Notes: a model not told the origin generated them from the letters alone. A DNA stretch of 64,000 nt from Dyella_B sp035503745 (GCF_035503745.1 NZ_DATJTC010000028.1:11488-75487); one strand, 5' to 3'; numbered from the stretch's first letter, positions 8,952-17,985 are shown. Program-made: numbers and translations.

Positions 8952-8976
8952 TAAAAAACCCGCCTAAGTGGCGGGT
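8952..8976 (-). terminator. Rho-independent terminator after tpiA-secG-tRNA-Leu
   Basis: A perfect 7-bp stem (ACCCGCC/GGCGGGT, 8958-8964 with 8970-8976) with a 5-nt loop is followed on the minus strand by a T6 run. It lies 46 bp past the tRNA and would end that transcript. Confidence 0.8.
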
Positions 8977-9022
8977 CTCTTTAGTCTTTTTGGTCTGTAT
9001 TGGACCGTATCAGACTGCTTAA

Positions 9023-9107
9023 TGGTGCCCAAGGGGGGACTCGAACCCCCACGACTTGCGTCGCTACCACCTCAAGGTAGTGCGTCTACCAATTCCGCCA
9101 CCTGGGC
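9023..9107 (-). tRNA. tRNA-Leu (GAG)
   Basis: An 85-nt class II tRNA on the minus strand. The acceptor stem GCCCAGG pairs with the 3' strand, the D-loop has GAATTGGTAGACGC, and the anticodon arm is CTACC-TTGAGGT-GGTAG with anticodon GAG. A long variable arm and the TPsiC arm GGGGGTTCGAGTCCCCC follow, with an encoded CCA. It lies 15 bp downstream of secG in the same direction. Its 3' end appears to have been an integration site. Confidence 0.95.
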
Positions 9108-9122
9108 AGGTGTCTTGCGTTT

Positions 9123-9599
9123 TTAGTGCTTGCTGGTCGATGCCGCCGCCGGGGCGGTGGCTGTCGGTACTTCGCCCTGCTGCGCCTTGGCCGGTGCCGG
9201 CTGCGCGGTCGGGACTTCCCCATTGGCCGGAGCGGCTGGCGCCGGGATGGCGGCCTGCGGCTGGGCCGGCACGACCGGGTGCGCATTCTGCGTCGCGGCG
9301 GGCTTGTTGCCAAGACTGCTCATTACGCCCAGGTCGTTGTTGGCGGCCTGCTGGCGCAGCGAGTTGCCGTTGTACTTGAGGTAAATGCCCATGCCGATGC
9401 TGAGCAGGAAGAACAGCGCGGCAAGTACGGCCGTGGAACGGGACAGGAAGTTGGCCGAACCGCGTGCGCCGAACACCGTTGCCGAGGCGCCGGCACCGAA
9501 GCCGGAACCCGCGTCGGCGCCTGCACCGCGCTGCATCAGGATCAGCACGATCATGGCCGCAGCGATCAGGATGTAGAACACACTGAAGATGACGAACAT
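9123..9599 (-). CDS. secG: Preprotein translocase subunit SecG
   Basis: A 158-residue inner-membrane protein. Two transmembrane helices (residues about 2-21, FVIFSVFYILIAAAMIVLIL, and 54-73) flank the conserved QRGAGADAGSGFG and GARGSANFLSRSTAVLA stretch that defines SecG. SecG assists SecYE and SecA in protein export. The C-terminal half is an Ala/Pro/Gln-rich low-complexity tail, longer than in E. coli but common in xanthomonads. It sits between tpiA and tRNA-Leu as in many gammaproteobacteria. Confidence 0.95.
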   Translation of the reverse strand: MFVIFSVFYILIAAAMIVLILMQRGAGADAGSGFGAGASATVFGARGSANFLSRSTAVLAALFFLLSIGMGIYLKYNGNSLRQQAANNDLGVMSSLGNKPAATQNAHPVVPAQPQAAIPAPAAPANGEVPTAQPAPAKAQQGEVPTATAPAAASTSKH

Positions 9600-9626
9600 G
9601 GTGTCTCGCGTAGGATTCGATATGGC

Positions 9627-10376
9627 TCAGTGGGCGGCGTTGCAGATGGCCAGGAAGTCGGCCGCCACGAGCGCGGCGCCGCCGATCAAGCCACCATCCA
9701 CGTCCGGCTGCGCAAAAAGCTCTGCAGCATTGGCCGCCTTGACGCTGCCGCCATAAAGCAGCCGGGTCAGACGGGCAATCATAGCATCCCCTTGGGCAAG
9801 TTGGCTACGGATGAATGCATGCACATCCTGTGCCTGCTGGGGGGTGGCGGTGCGCCCGGTGCCGATCGCCCAGACCGGCTCGTAAGCGACCACGGCGGTG
9901 TCGAAGCTGGCAATGCCGTTGAGGGCCAGCACGGCCTGCAGCTGGCGGCCGATGACGGCCTCGGTTTCGCCGGCCTCGCGCTGCGCCAGGGTTTCGCCCA
10001 GGCAGAGGATCGGGGTAAGCCCGGCGGCGCGGGCGGCGGCGAATTTGCGTGCGACCAGCTCGCTGCTTTCACCGTGGTATTGGCGGCGCTCGGAGTGCCC
10101 CACCAGGGTCCATCGGGCGCCGACATCGGCCACCATCGCGGCAGCCACTTCGCCGGTATAGGCCCCCTGCCCCTCGTGCTCGCTGACGTCCTGCGCGCCG
10201 AAGCCTATCCCCGAGCCGGCGTAGGCGGCGGCCAGGGGCTGCAAGTATGGAAACGGGGGAAACATCAGCACATCGATATCCGATGGCTTGCCTTGCGCGA
10301 TTTCATGCACCAGGCCTTCCGCCATGGAACGGCTGCCGTGCATTTTCCAATTACCCGCCACGAGTTTTTTGCGCAT
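9627..10376 (-). CDS. tpiA: Triosephosphate isomerase
   Basis: A 249-residue glycolytic TIM barrel interconverting dihydroxyacetone phosphate and glyceraldehyde-3-phosphate. Signatures are NWKMHG at residues 9-14 (catalytic Lys), VGHSERR near 93 (catalytic His), AYEPVWAIGTG near 165 (catalytic Glu and loop 6) and LYGGSVKAANA for phosphate binding. The start is MRKKLVAGNWKM at 10376; the longer open frame upstream has no family similarity. It is 27 bp upstream of secG and probably in one transcript with it and the tRNA. Confidence 0.97.
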   Translation of the reverse strand: MRKKLVAGNWKMHGSRSMAEGLVHEIAQGKPSDIDVLMFPPFPYLQPLAAAYAGSGIGFGAQDVSEHEGQGAYTGEVAAAMVADVGARWTLVGHSERRQYHGESSELVARKFAAARAAGLTPILCLGETLAQREAGETEAVIGRQLQAVLALNGIASFDTAVVAYEPVWAIGTGRTATPQQAQDVHAFIRSQLAQGDAMIARLTRLLYGGSVKAANAAELFAQPDVDGGLIGGAALVAADFLAICNAAH

Positions 10377-10634
10377 AGCAGCACCCGCCCCAGAGAAAAC
10401 GCGCAAGCTTAGCGACCCCGGCACAGCCCAGCAACGGCGTTTTTTCTGGGTAACTTGTCGGTGTTCAGCCGCCCTGCCGTGTAGGAAAACCGCCCGCCCT
10501 ATTGTTAGCGTTAACCATTCGCACCGCATTGCAGACGAGCCATGCCGACGATCCGGCAAAACGCCCGGCTTGAAGAAATGGGGCAGTCACGTAGTGTGGT
10601 CACCATTCGCCACTGCCGCAGGGAAACCCCATCC

Positions 10635-11447
10635 ATGACCCAGGCTCGTCCGCTCAGTTTGATCACCGGTGCCTCTGCCGGGATTGGCGCTGCCTTTGCC
10701 CGTGCCCTTGCCGCGCTCGGCCACGATGTAGTGCTGACGGCGCGCCGCACCGACCGCCTGGAGTTGCTGGCCACGGAACTGCGTGCGGCGCATGGCATCC
10801 AGGCGACCGTGCTGACTAACGACCTGGCCGACCCGCACGCCGTCGAACAGCTGTGCGCGGAACTGGATCGGCGCGGTCTGCAGGTGGATTGGCTGATCAA
10901 CAACGCAGGCTACGGCGTGCCCGGACGTTTCGATGCGAACGCATGGGCCACGCATGCGGATTTCCTGCGCGTGCTGGTGACCGCGCCCACGGAACTGGCA
11001 TGGCGCTTGATCGGCGCCATGCGCGAACGCGGCTACGGACGCATCGTCAACGTGGCGTCGTTGGCCGGGCATGTACCGGGTTCGGCGGGACACACGCTGT
11101 ATGCGGCAAGTAAAAGCTTCTGGATTCGAACCAGCCAATCACTTGCCTTGGAAAACGCTGATAAGGGCGTGAATGTCTGTGCCCTGTGTCCGGGTTTTAC
11201 CTGGTCGGAATTTCACGATGTCACGGGCACGCGAACACTGATGAACAAGTTGCCCAACTTCATGTGGCAAACAGCCGACGAAGTGGTAAAGGAAGGCATT
11301 GATGCCGTAGAACGTGGCGAAGCTGTGCGGGTCACGGGGCGTACCAATCGTTTCATCAAGACGGTATTTAAGCTCATGCCTGACAAGTTGGCATTGAAGA
11401 TTTCGGCAAAGCAGTCCAAGCGATATCGGGCACAGGACAATCATTAA
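10635..11447 (+). CDS. Short-chain dehydrogenase/reductase
   Basis: A 270-residue classical SDR. The cofactor loop TGASAGIGAAFA lies at residues 10-21, NNAGYG near 88, and the catalytic Ser/Tyr/Lys set appears as NVASLAGHVPGS followed by YAASKSF. ARRTDRLELL after the second strand suggests NADP(H) preference through its Arg residues. It resembles the DltE/YqjQ-type SDRs of unknown substrate. Start ATG 10635 is chosen because the domain begins there. It is followed 116 bp later by a MerR regulator on the same strand. Confidence 0.88.
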   Translation: MTQARPLSLITGASAGIGAAFARALAALGHDVVLTARRTDRLELLATELRAAHGIQATVLTNDLADPHAVEQLCAELDRRGLQVDWLINNAGYGVPGRFDANAWATHADFLRVLVTAPTELAWRLIGAMRERGYGRIVNVASLAGHVPGSAGHTLYAASKSFWIRTSQSLALENADKGVNVCALCPGFTWSEFHDVTGTRTLMNKLPNFMWQTADEVVKEGIDAVERGEAVRVTGRTNRFIKTVFKLMPDKLALKISAKQSKRYRAQDNH

Positions 11448-11563
11448 ATATACGCTCAAATACCAGGCACGAACTTCGCCTAGCGTTACCAAGCCTCTTG
11501 ACCCTGACGCAACGTCAGACCGTAGCTTGGCGATATTCGAAGCCAGTCGGGGAATAGCAAACA

Positions 11564-12583
11564 ATGCGATTGAAGATAGGTGAACTGGCGCAACGTACAG
11601 GCCTGACCGTCCGTTCCCTGCACCACTACGACCACATTGGGTTGTTGAAACCGTCTGTGCGTTCGGATGCCGGCTATCGGTTATACACCCAAGAAGATAT
11701 AGAGCGACTGTATCGCATCATCGCTTTGCGTCAGCTTGGACTGTCTCTGGCAGATATCGGCACCGCCCTGTCCGGCCCAGAAACGTCAATAAAAATCCTG
11801 ATCAGCAAGCAGATTGGCGTGCTCGAAAAGACTATGGCACGCGATCGCATCCTGTATCACCAACTCTGCGAACTTCGTGATGAACTGGCAACCGGGCAGC
11901 CCATCGATCCATCCCGCTGGATGGATACATTGGAGCTATTCACCATGTACGAGCATTATTTTTCACCTGAAGAACTAAAAGAACTCCCGCTTTACAACAA
12001 TCCCAGCGTTCAACCTGAATGGAATTCGCTGGTTCAACAAGTTCAAGCAGCCATCGACCGAGGGGCCAAACCCGGAGATGCTGACGTGGATTGGCTTGCA
12101 TTCCAATGGATGCAGATGATTAGCCGGGATACCGGAGGAAATCCAGATTTTCTGATGCGCCTCCACACCATGAACAAGCAGGAACCAGAAATACGCCAGC
12201 GAACTGGCATCACGGAAGAACTCGAACACTTCGTCGAACGGGCTATTGTCCAAGCGCGACTGACCATCTTTGAACGCTATTTGTCGCCGGATGAAATGGT
12301 TCGCATGAGGGCAAATTACGGCAAACACATGTACGAATGGCCACCGTTGATTTCTGCCTTACTCAAGTCGAGAAACGCCGGCATATCTCCCGATGATCCC
12401 GAGGTTCGAAAACTTGCGCGCCGCTGGATGGAGCTCTTCACGGCATATGCGGGTGACGCCCCGACGACCCACAGTCGTATTCGGGAGGCTTATGCGAAGG
12501 AACCCCATCTTCGCAGTGGCTCTGCCGTCGATGAGAAACTATTCGCCTACGTAAGGTCATCTTTGGAAGGGATGACTCGATGA
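11564..12583 (+). CDS. MerR-family transcriptional regulator with TipAS-like C-terminal domain
   Basis: A 339-residue protein. Residues 1-70 form the winged MerR DNA-binding domain (KIGELAQRTGLTVRSLHHYD, then GYRLYTQEDIERLYRI). A coiled-coil dimerisation helix follows (residues about 80-115). The C-terminal 200 residues (FTMYEHYFSPEELKELP onward) resemble the TipAS-type antibiotic/ligand-recognition domain, but duplicated or lengthened. TipA-like proteins sense peptide antibiotics or hydrophobic ligands and activate promoters with long spacers. The target is unknown; the preceding SDR is the nearest candidate. Confidence 0.82.
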   Translation: MRLKIGELAQRTGLTVRSLHHYDHIGLLKPSVRSDAGYRLYTQEDIERLYRIIALRQLGLSLADIGTALSGPETSIKILISKQIGVLEKTMARDRILYHQLCELRDELATGQPIDPSRWMDTLELFTMYEHYFSPEELKELPLYNNPSVQPEWNSLVQQVQAAIDRGAKPGDADVDWLAFQWMQMISRDTGGNPDFLMRLHTMNKQEPEIRQRTGITEELEHFVERAIVQARLTIFERYLSPDEMVRMRANYGKHMYEWPPLISALLKSRNAGISPDDPEVRKLARRWMELFTAYAGDAPTTHSRIREAYAKEPHLRSGSAVDEKLFAYVRSSLEGMTR

Positions 12584-12841
12584 GAAAAAATCCACGTAGA
12601 AAACTATCTGAATAAACATTCGCTCGGGGGTTGGAAGCACCACCACCCCCCTGCACTTATAAGATCAATTAGAACAATCAGATAGGAATGCGTGGCACGC
12701 CCCCCAAAAGCCATAAAAGGCAAGGCGAACATGATCAAGTTCTCGCAGTCACTGGCGTTGAAAAACCAGGCCCATGGCGTGCACGTCTGCACACTGCGCC
12801 TCTCGGCGCGGCAATCGCATCGCTACCGCGCGCAGGATTGA
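12584..12841. other. Intergenic between convergent genes
   Basis: 258 bp separating the MerR gene from the convergent VIT-type gene. No confident hairpin terminator or ORF is seen. Confidence 0.4.
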
Positions 12842-13549
12842 TCAACCACCGATCCAGCGCGCAAGCGCGAACGCGGCGGCGGAAGCGAGGCCGCCTACCA
12901 GCATGGTCTGCAATGCCCCGCGCAGCATGCCGATGCCGGTGAAGCGGCTTTTGGCCGCGCCAAACAAGCCCAGCGCGATCAATGTGCAAACCACCGATGC
13001 ACGCAGCGCCGGCTGCAGGCCATCGATCAGCATGTACGGCGCCAGCGGCACCAGGCCGCCGACGATGTAGGCGCCGCCGATGGTGAGGGCGCTGCGCAGG
13101 GCGCGGCCGGGTTCGGGTTTTTCCAGGCCCAGTTCAAAGCGCATCATGAAATCCACCCAGGCATCGTGGTTCTGGTGGAAGTGTGCGAGCACCGGTTTGC
13201 ATGCTTCGCGGTCGAGGCCGTACTGGGCGAAGATCTGCACGATCTCGCGTTCTTCCTCGCGTGCCAGCTCGCGCACCTCGCGCACTTCGCGGCGGCGCTC
13301 GGCATCGTAGTGATCGGCATCGCCGCGCGCGGCAAGGTAGCCGCCAAGGCCCATGGCGATGGCGCCGGCGGCGATTTCCGCCACGCCCGCCACCACCACG
13401 ACACGGCTGGCGACAGCGGCACCGGAGAGGCCGGCGGCGAGCGCGAACGGCACCGTGAGGCCGTCAGCCATGCCGATGACCAGGTCGCGGACGACATCGG
13501 AAGCGGTGAAGTGCCGTTCGGTGTGATGGTGATGATGCTTGGCAGACAT
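12842..13549 (-). CDS. VIT1/CCC1-family transporter
   Basis: A 235-residue membrane protein of the vacuolar iron/manganese transporter family. Signatures are the first-helix motif DVVRDLVIGMADGLTVPFAL with its conserved Asp and Gly, and the cytosolic metal-binding loop rich in Glu (ERRREVREVRELAREEEREIV) between helices 2 and 3, followed by three more helices. It probably exports Fe(II) or Mn(II) from the cytosol. The N-terminus has a natural run of five His (residues 5-9) after MSAK, plausibly metal-binding. The ATG at 13549 starts the domain cleanly; the upstream extension passes through repeat sequence. Confidence 0.88.
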   Translation of the reverse strand: MSAKHHHHHTERHFTASDVVRDLVIGMADGLTVPFALAAGLSGAAVASRVVVVAGVAEIAAGAIAMGLGGYLAARGDADHYDAERRREVREVRELAREEEREIVQIFAQYGLDREACKPVLAHFHQNHDAWVDFMMRFELGLEKPEPGRALRSALTIGGAYIVGGLVPLAPYMLIDGLQPALRASVVCTLIALGLFGAAKSRFTGIGMLRGALQTMLVGGLASAAAFALARWIGG

Positions 13550-13719
13550 GGCGATTCCTTGCGGTGCACGCAACTTTAGCCGCACGCGGCGAAGGGTGCG
13601 GCAATGAGACGTACACGTATTGGCTTTTGCGATGCGGTGGTTACGGTGATGCGCCCGGGCGCGGCCGGCATGAAAGCGGGAGCGGCGGTCGCGTCGCGCC
13701 GAAGCGGCTTTTCGGGAAG

Positions 13720-13843
13720 ATGGCCCCTCACCCCAGCGCTCTCCTTGAAGCGCAGAGGGCGTGTGTGAGAAGGCGATGGAAGGGGCGTTCGGCAAGACGC
13801 CCCTCGCCCCAACCCTCTCCCCCAAAGGCGAGAGGGCGACCAT
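13720..13843. repeat. Inverted-repeat intergenic element (CCCTCTC...GAGAGGG type)
   Basis: Two adjacent imperfect palindromes lie here: GGGGCG ... CGCCCC around 13777-13801, and CCCTCTC ... GAGAGGG around 13812-13836. Similar short palindromes recur at 16315-16338 and 54618-54644. This kind of CT-rich/AG-rich palindrome is dispersed in many Xanthomonadales intergenic regions, where it acts as an extragenic repeat or terminator-like structure. Confidence 0.55.
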
Positions 13844-13847
13844 CGCG

Positions 13848-14795
13848 TCAGATCAGTTTGATTTCGCGCAGGCGTTGCATGAGGTAGTCGTGGGAGCTGA
13901 TCGCGGTGTCGTAGCGGCGCGGGTTGTCGGGCGAAATGCACTGCGGCAGCGGATCGAGCATCACGTCGGGATTGGGATGCAGGAAGTAAGGCACCGAATA
14001 GCGCGGCTTGCGCGCGTTGGCGTTCTGCGGGTTCACCACGCGATGGGTGGTGGACGGATAAACGTGGTTGGTCAGGCGTTGCAGCATGTCGCCGATGTTT
14101 ACCACGATGGCATCACCTTCGGTGGTGATCGGCAGCCAGTTGCCCTCGCGCGTGAGCACTTCCAGGCCTTCGGCGCTGGCGCCGACCAGCAGGGTGATGA
14201 AGTTGATGTCCTCATGCGCGCCGGCACGCACGTTTGGCAGGTTTTCCTCGGCGATGGGCGGGTAATGGATCGGGCGCAGGATGGAGTTGCCCTGGTCGAT
14301 CTTGTCCTCGAAGTAGGTTTCCGGCAGGTCGATGTGCAGTGCCAGCGCGCGCAGCACGCGGCTGCCCAGGTGATCGAGCGCCTCGAACAGCTCGTAGCCC
14401 AACGCGTGGAAGCCGGGTACTTCGGCCGGCCAGATGTTGGGCGGCATCACGTCGGCGAAACGGGAGTCGCGGTCGATCTCGCGGCCGATGTGCCAGAACT
14501 CTTTCAGGTCCGGATAGCGGCTGTCCTTGGCCGTTTCGATCTTGAACGGGGTGTAGCCGCGCGCGCCGCCGGTCCCGGGCACGTGGTACTTCATCTTGGT
14601 TTCGGTGGGCAGCGCGAAGAAGCGCTGGAAGGCGTCGTAGGCGCCATCGATCAATGCCGGGGTGATGCCGTGGCCGCTGATGCAGCAGAAACCGAACTCG
14701 CGGTACGCCGCGCCCAGTTCGGCGACAAAAGCCGCGCGATCGGTGTCGTAACGGCGTATGTCGAGGGTCGGAACCTTCTTGATGGATGTGTCCAT
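13848..14795 (-). CDS. Isopenicillin N synthase-family 2OG/Fe(II) oxygenase
   Basis: A 315-residue non-haem iron dioxygenase. The N-terminal DIOX_N block is recognisable (VPTLDIRRYD, then YREFGFCCISGHGI). The C-terminal 2OG-FeII domain carries H-x-D as AGAHEDINFITLL (about residue 205), the distal His in STTHRVVNP (about 262) and the 2OG-binding RYSVPYF. The family oxidises small molecules; bacterial housekeeping members of this kind have no assigned substrate. An in-frame ATG at 14840 would add 15 residues; I prefer 14795. It is downstream of glmM on the same strand. Confidence 0.85.
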   Translation of the reverse strand: MDTSIKKVPTLDIRRYDTDRAAFVAELGAAYREFGFCCISGHGITPALIDGAYDAFQRFFALPTETKMKYHVPGTGGARGYTPFKIETAKDSRYPDLKEFWHIGREIDRDSRFADVMPPNIWPAEVPGFHALGYELFEALDHLGSRVLRALALHIDLPETYFEDKIDQGNSILRPIHYPPIAEENLPNVRAGAHEDINFITLLVGASAEGLEVLTREGNWLPITTEGDAIVVNIGDMLQRLTNHVYPSTTHRVVNPQNANARKPRYSVPYFLHPNPDVMLDPLPQCISPDNPRRYDTAISSHDYLMQRLREIKLI

Positions 14796-14925
14796 GATGT
14801 TTTCCACAGGTTGGCGTGCGGTCGATTTGTGTTCCGCCACCGCAGGGGCGGTGCACGTCGGGCCTGTTCCTTGGCGACCTGGGTGTGGAGCCGGCGCCGG
14901 TTAAGGCCGGCCAGCCCCACTTGGT

Positions 14926-16284
14926 TCACGAGCGTTCGGCTGAGGATTTTACGACGTCGGCGAGGCGCTGGGCCAATACCCTGACTTCGGCCGCGTCGGC
15001 GGCCTCCACGGTGACGCGTACCAACGGTTCGGTGCCCGAGGCGCGCAGCACCACGCGGCCGCGGCCGCGCAAGGCCTGCTCGGCCTCGGCCAGCGCCTGG
15101 CGTACGGCGTCGGTACCAAGCGCCTCGCGGGCGCCATCGGCGCGGACGTTGATCATCACCTGGGGCATCTTGTGCAGGCCCCGGCGCGCGCCAGCCAGGT
15201 CCTGTTCCAGGGATTTGAGCGCTTCGAGCACCGCAAGCGCGGCCACGATGCCGTCGCCGGTGGTGGCGCGATCCAGGCACAGCACGTGGCCGGAGGTTTC
15301 GCCGCCCAGCACGCCGTCGTGTTCTTTGAGTTTTTGCAGCACGAAGCGGTCGCCCACGTTGGCGCGGATCAGTTCGATGCCCTGCTCGCCCAGTGCCTGC
15401 TGCAAACCGAAGTTGCTCATCGAGGTGCCGACCACCGGCCCCTTGAGCACGCCGCGCGCGTGCCAGCTGCGCGCCAGCACGTAGAGGATGTCGTCGCCGT
15501 CGCCCAGCTCGCCGTTACGGTCGACCATCTGCACGCGATCGCCATCGCCATCGAAGGCGAAGCCGATATCGGCCTGCTGCTCCATCACGGCGCGTTGAAG
15601 CGCCTGCGGATGCATCGAGCCGACGTCACGGTTGATGTTGAAGCCATCGGGACGGTCGCCGATGACGAACACATCCGCGCCAAGTTCGCCGAATACTTTC
15701 GGGGCCACCTGATAAGTGGCCCCGTGCGCGCAGTCGAGCACGACTTTCATGCCGGCCAGGCTGAAATCTTCCGGCACGGTGGATTTGCAGAATTCGGCGT
15801 AGCGCGTAACCGCATCGGTGACGCGCACGACCTTGCCGAGGTTTTCCGAATCGACGGTGGTGAACTGGGCATCAGCCTCGCGTTCGATGGCCTCTTCGAT
15901 TTCGTCGGAAAGTTTTTCGCCATGCGCGGAGAAAAACTTGATGCCGTTGTCGTGATGCGGATTGTGCGAAGCGCTGATCACGACGCCGGCATCGGCGCGC
16001 AGGCTGCGCGTGAGATAGGCGACGGCGGGCGTGGGCATGGGCCCGAGCAGGCGCACGTCGGCGCCGGCGGCGGCCAGGCCCGCTTCCAGTGCCGATTCGA
16101 ACATGTAGCCGGACACGCGCGTGTCCTTGCCGATCAACACCAGCGGACGGCCCGCGGATTTCTTGCGCTGACGCAGCACCACGCCCAGCGCTCGCCCGAG
16201 GCGCAGCATGAAATCGGCACTGATCGGCCACTGCCCGACGCGGCCGCGGATGCCATCGGTACCGAAGTATTTGCGTTGGTTCAT
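14926..16284 (-). CDS. glmM: Phosphoglucosamine mutase
   Basis: A 452-residue alpha-D-phosphohexomutase converting glucosamine-6-phosphate to glucosamine-1-phosphate for UDP-GlcNAc and cell-wall synthesis. It opens with RKYFGTDGIRGRVG; the catalytic serine loop is SASHNPHHDNGIKFF near residue 105, the metal loop DGDGDR near 250, the sugar loop GGETSGH near 335, and the phosphate-binding RASGTEPLVRVTVE near 418. Length matches GlmM rather than AlgC/PGM. It is downstream of folP on the same strand, the conserved folP-glmM order. Confidence 0.97.
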   Translation of the reverse strand: MNQRKYFGTDGIRGRVGQWPISADFMLRLGRALGVVLRQRKKSAGRPLVLIGKDTRVSGYMFESALEAGLAAAGADVRLLGPMPTPAVAYLTRSLRADAGVVISASHNPHHDNGIKFFSAHGEKLSDEIEEAIEREADAQFTTVDSENLGKVVRVTDAVTRYAEFCKSTVPEDFSLAGMKVVLDCAHGATYQVAPKVFGELGADVFVIGDRPDGFNINRDVGSMHPQALQRAVMEQQADIGFAFDGDGDRVQMVDRNGELGDGDDILYVLARSWHARGVLKGPVVGTSMSNFGLQQALGEQGIELIRANVGDRFVLQKLKEHDGVLGGETSGHVLCLDRATTGDGIVAALAVLEALKSLEQDLAGARRGLHKMPQVMINVRADGAREALGTDAVRQALAEAEQALRGRGRVVLRASGTEPLVRVTVEAADAAEVRVLAQRLADVVKSSAERS

Positions 16285-16314
16285 GGAAAGTCCTGCGTCA
16301 AAGCCATTTTTACT

Positions 16315-16338
16315 CCTTCCCCTGCTCGCCGGGGAAGG
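16315..16338. repeat. Short palindrome upstream of glmM
   Basis: CCTTCCCC (16315-16322) and GGGGAAGG (16331-16338) form a perfect 8-bp stem with an 8-nt loop in the 179-bp folP-glmM gap. It belongs to the same CT/AG-rich palindrome class as the elements at 13720 and 54618. Confidence 0.5.
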
Positions 16339-16463
16339 TCGCAGAGGGGTAACCCCATCGTGCCCAAAAGCCTGTGAAGAGCTTTACCCCCTCCTAGTGG
16401 GCCGTTGCAAGCAGCGGCAGGCGATAAGGCCTGCGCAACGGTAGAAGATGAAGTGCCGCGTAT

Positions 16464-17369
16464 TCAGTCGTCGTCGGGCCAGCGCGGCGCCTTGGGCGTA
16501 TCGCGCCGCTCGGGCTTGTCGCCCGCTTGCACGGCATGCCACACCTTCAGGGCATCCACGGTGGCGGCAACGTCGTGGACGCGCACCATGCGCGCCCCGC
16601 GCTGAACCGCGATCAACGCGGCGGCCACGGAGCCCGCGGCACGCTCGGCCGGCTCCTTGCGGCCGGTAAGCGTGCCGATCATCGACTTGCGTGACAGGCC
16701 CACGTACACGCCGCTGCCCAGATCGGCGAAACGCTCCAGCCGACGCAACAGCGCGAGGTTGTGTTCCAGGTCTTTGCCAAAGCCAAAACCGGGGTCGACC
16801 ACCACCTTGCGCCGGTCGATGCCGGCCAGCTCGCAGGCAAACAGGCGATCGGTGAGAAAACGATGCACTTCGCCGACCACGTCTTCGTAATGCGGCGCAT
16901 CCTGCATGCTGCGCGGCTCGCCCTGCATGTGCATCAGGCAGACCGGCACGCGCAGGTCCGCCGCCGCATCCAGCGCGCCGTCGCGACGCAGTGCGTAGAC
17001 ATCGTTGATCATGCCCGCACCGGCAGCCACCGCCGCGCGCATTACTTCCGGCTTGGAGGTGTCGATGGCGATGGGCAGCGAGATTCGCGCTGCCAGTTGC
17101 TCGATCACCGGCAACACGCGGCGCAGTTCGTCTTCGACGGACACATCCGCAGCGCCTGGCCGGGTGGATTCGCCGCCGATATCGAGCATGTCCGCGCCCT
17201 CTTCCACCAGGCGCACGCCGTGTGCCACGGCGGCGTCGAGATCGGCGAACTGGCCGCCGTCGGAAAACGAATCGGGCGTGACGTTGACGATGCCGACCAC
17301 GCGCGGACGATCCAGCGTCAGCGCACGGCCGTTGCAATCGAGTACGGTGGCAAACAGATCCGTCGACAT
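16464..17369 (-). CDS. folP: Dihydropteroate synthase
   Basis: A 301-residue TIM-barrel enzyme joining 6-hydroxymethyl-dihydropterin pyrophosphate to p-aminobenzoate in folate synthesis; the sulfonamide target. Signatures are VGIVNVTPDSFSDGG near residue 25, DIGGESTRPGA near 62, and the C-terminal VRVHDVAAT. It begins 6 bp after the orn stop, so the two are co-transcribed, and glmM follows. The last 20 residues form a charged tail. Confidence 0.97.
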   Translation of the reverse strand: MSTDLFATVLDCNGRALTLDRPRVVGIVNVTPDSFSDGGQFADLDAAVAHGVRLVEEGADMLDIGGESTRPGAADVSVEDELRRVLPVIEQLAARISLPIAIDTSKPEVMRAAVAAGAGMINDVYALRRDGALDAAADLRVPVCLMHMQGEPRSMQDAPHYEDVVGEVHRFLTDRLFACELAGIDRRKVVVDPGFGFGKDLEHNLALLRRLERFADLGSGVYVGLSRKSMIGTLTGRKEPAERAAGSVAAALIAVQRGARMVRVHDVAATVDALKVWHAVQAGDKPERRDTPKAPRWPDDD

Positions 17370-17375
17370 GCCGCC

Positions 17376-17936
17376 TTACTCCGCACCGCCCAGTGGGCCC
17401 ATGTAGCGCCGGTAATAGCGCAGCTCGTCGATGGAGTCACGAATGTCCGACAAGGCCGTATGCGCCGACTCCTTGCTGAAGCCGCGGCCGATCATCGGTG
17501 CCCAGCGCCGCGCCAGCTCCTTGAGGGTGGACACGTCGAGGTTGCGGTAGTGGAAAAACCGTTCCAGCTGCGGCATCTGCCGGTGCAGGAAGCGGCGGTC
17601 CTGGCAGATGGAGTTGCCGCACATGGGCGACTTGCCCGGTATCACCCAGGGCTTGAGGAATTCCAGCGTGGCCCGTTCCGCATGGGCGTGGTCCACGGTG
17701 GAATCGACCACCTGGTCCCACAGGCCCGAACGGCGATGCTGATTGCGGTTCCAGGCGTCCATCGCCTCCAGCCGTTGCACCTCGTGGCGGATGGCGAAAA
17801 CCGGCCCCTCGGCCAGGATGGCGAGGTCCTTGTCGGTGACGATGGTGGCTATTTCGAGGACCGAATCGTTGTCGGTGTCCAGACCGGTCATCTCCAGGTC
17901 GATCCAGATGAGGTTGTCTTCGTTGACTTGGCTCAT
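17376..17936 (-). CDS. orn: Oligoribonuclease
   Basis: A 186-residue DEDDh 3'-5' exonuclease that degrades 2-5-nt RNAs and pGpG. Motif I is DLEMTGLD at residues 13-20; motif III, with its His and Asp, is SAHTALSDIRDSIDEL near 160. Orn is the enzyme that finishes cyclic-di-GMP breakdown. It is divergent from sbcB with a 49-bp gap holding both promoters. Confidence 0.96.
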   Translation of the reverse strand: MSQVNEDNLIWIDLEMTGLDTDNDSVLEIATIVTDKDLAILAEGPVFAIRHEVQRLEAMDAWNRNQHRRSGLWDQVVDSTVDHAHAERATLEFLKPWVIPGKSPMCGNSICQDRRFLHRQMPQLERFFHYRNLDVSTLKELARRWAPMIGRGFSKESAHTALSDIRDSIDELRYYRRYMGPLGGAE

Positions 17937-17985
17937 GCGCCCTCCGTTGGACCAGTTTAACAGCTCATCATGCGATGATCCGGTG

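Noticed and set aside
1..9000. attR copy of the tRNA-Leu(GAG) 3' end for the supposed island
   Set aside because: I looked for the GGTGCCCAAGGGGGGACTCG block left of the tRNA and did not find it; the other end may be outside the window or decayed.
9126..10412. 428-residue plus-strand ORF over secG/tpiA
   Set aside because: Antisense shadow of two certain genes; no recognisable domain or ribosome site.
13547..13549. Engineered His tag at the start of the VIT-type protein
   Set aside because: The MSAKHHHHH start has natural surroundings (no vector or linker sequence); it is a native His-rich metal-binding tail.
15172..16377. 401-residue ORF antisense to glmM
   Set aside because: Shadow frame due to high GC; His/Ala/Gly-rich with no family.
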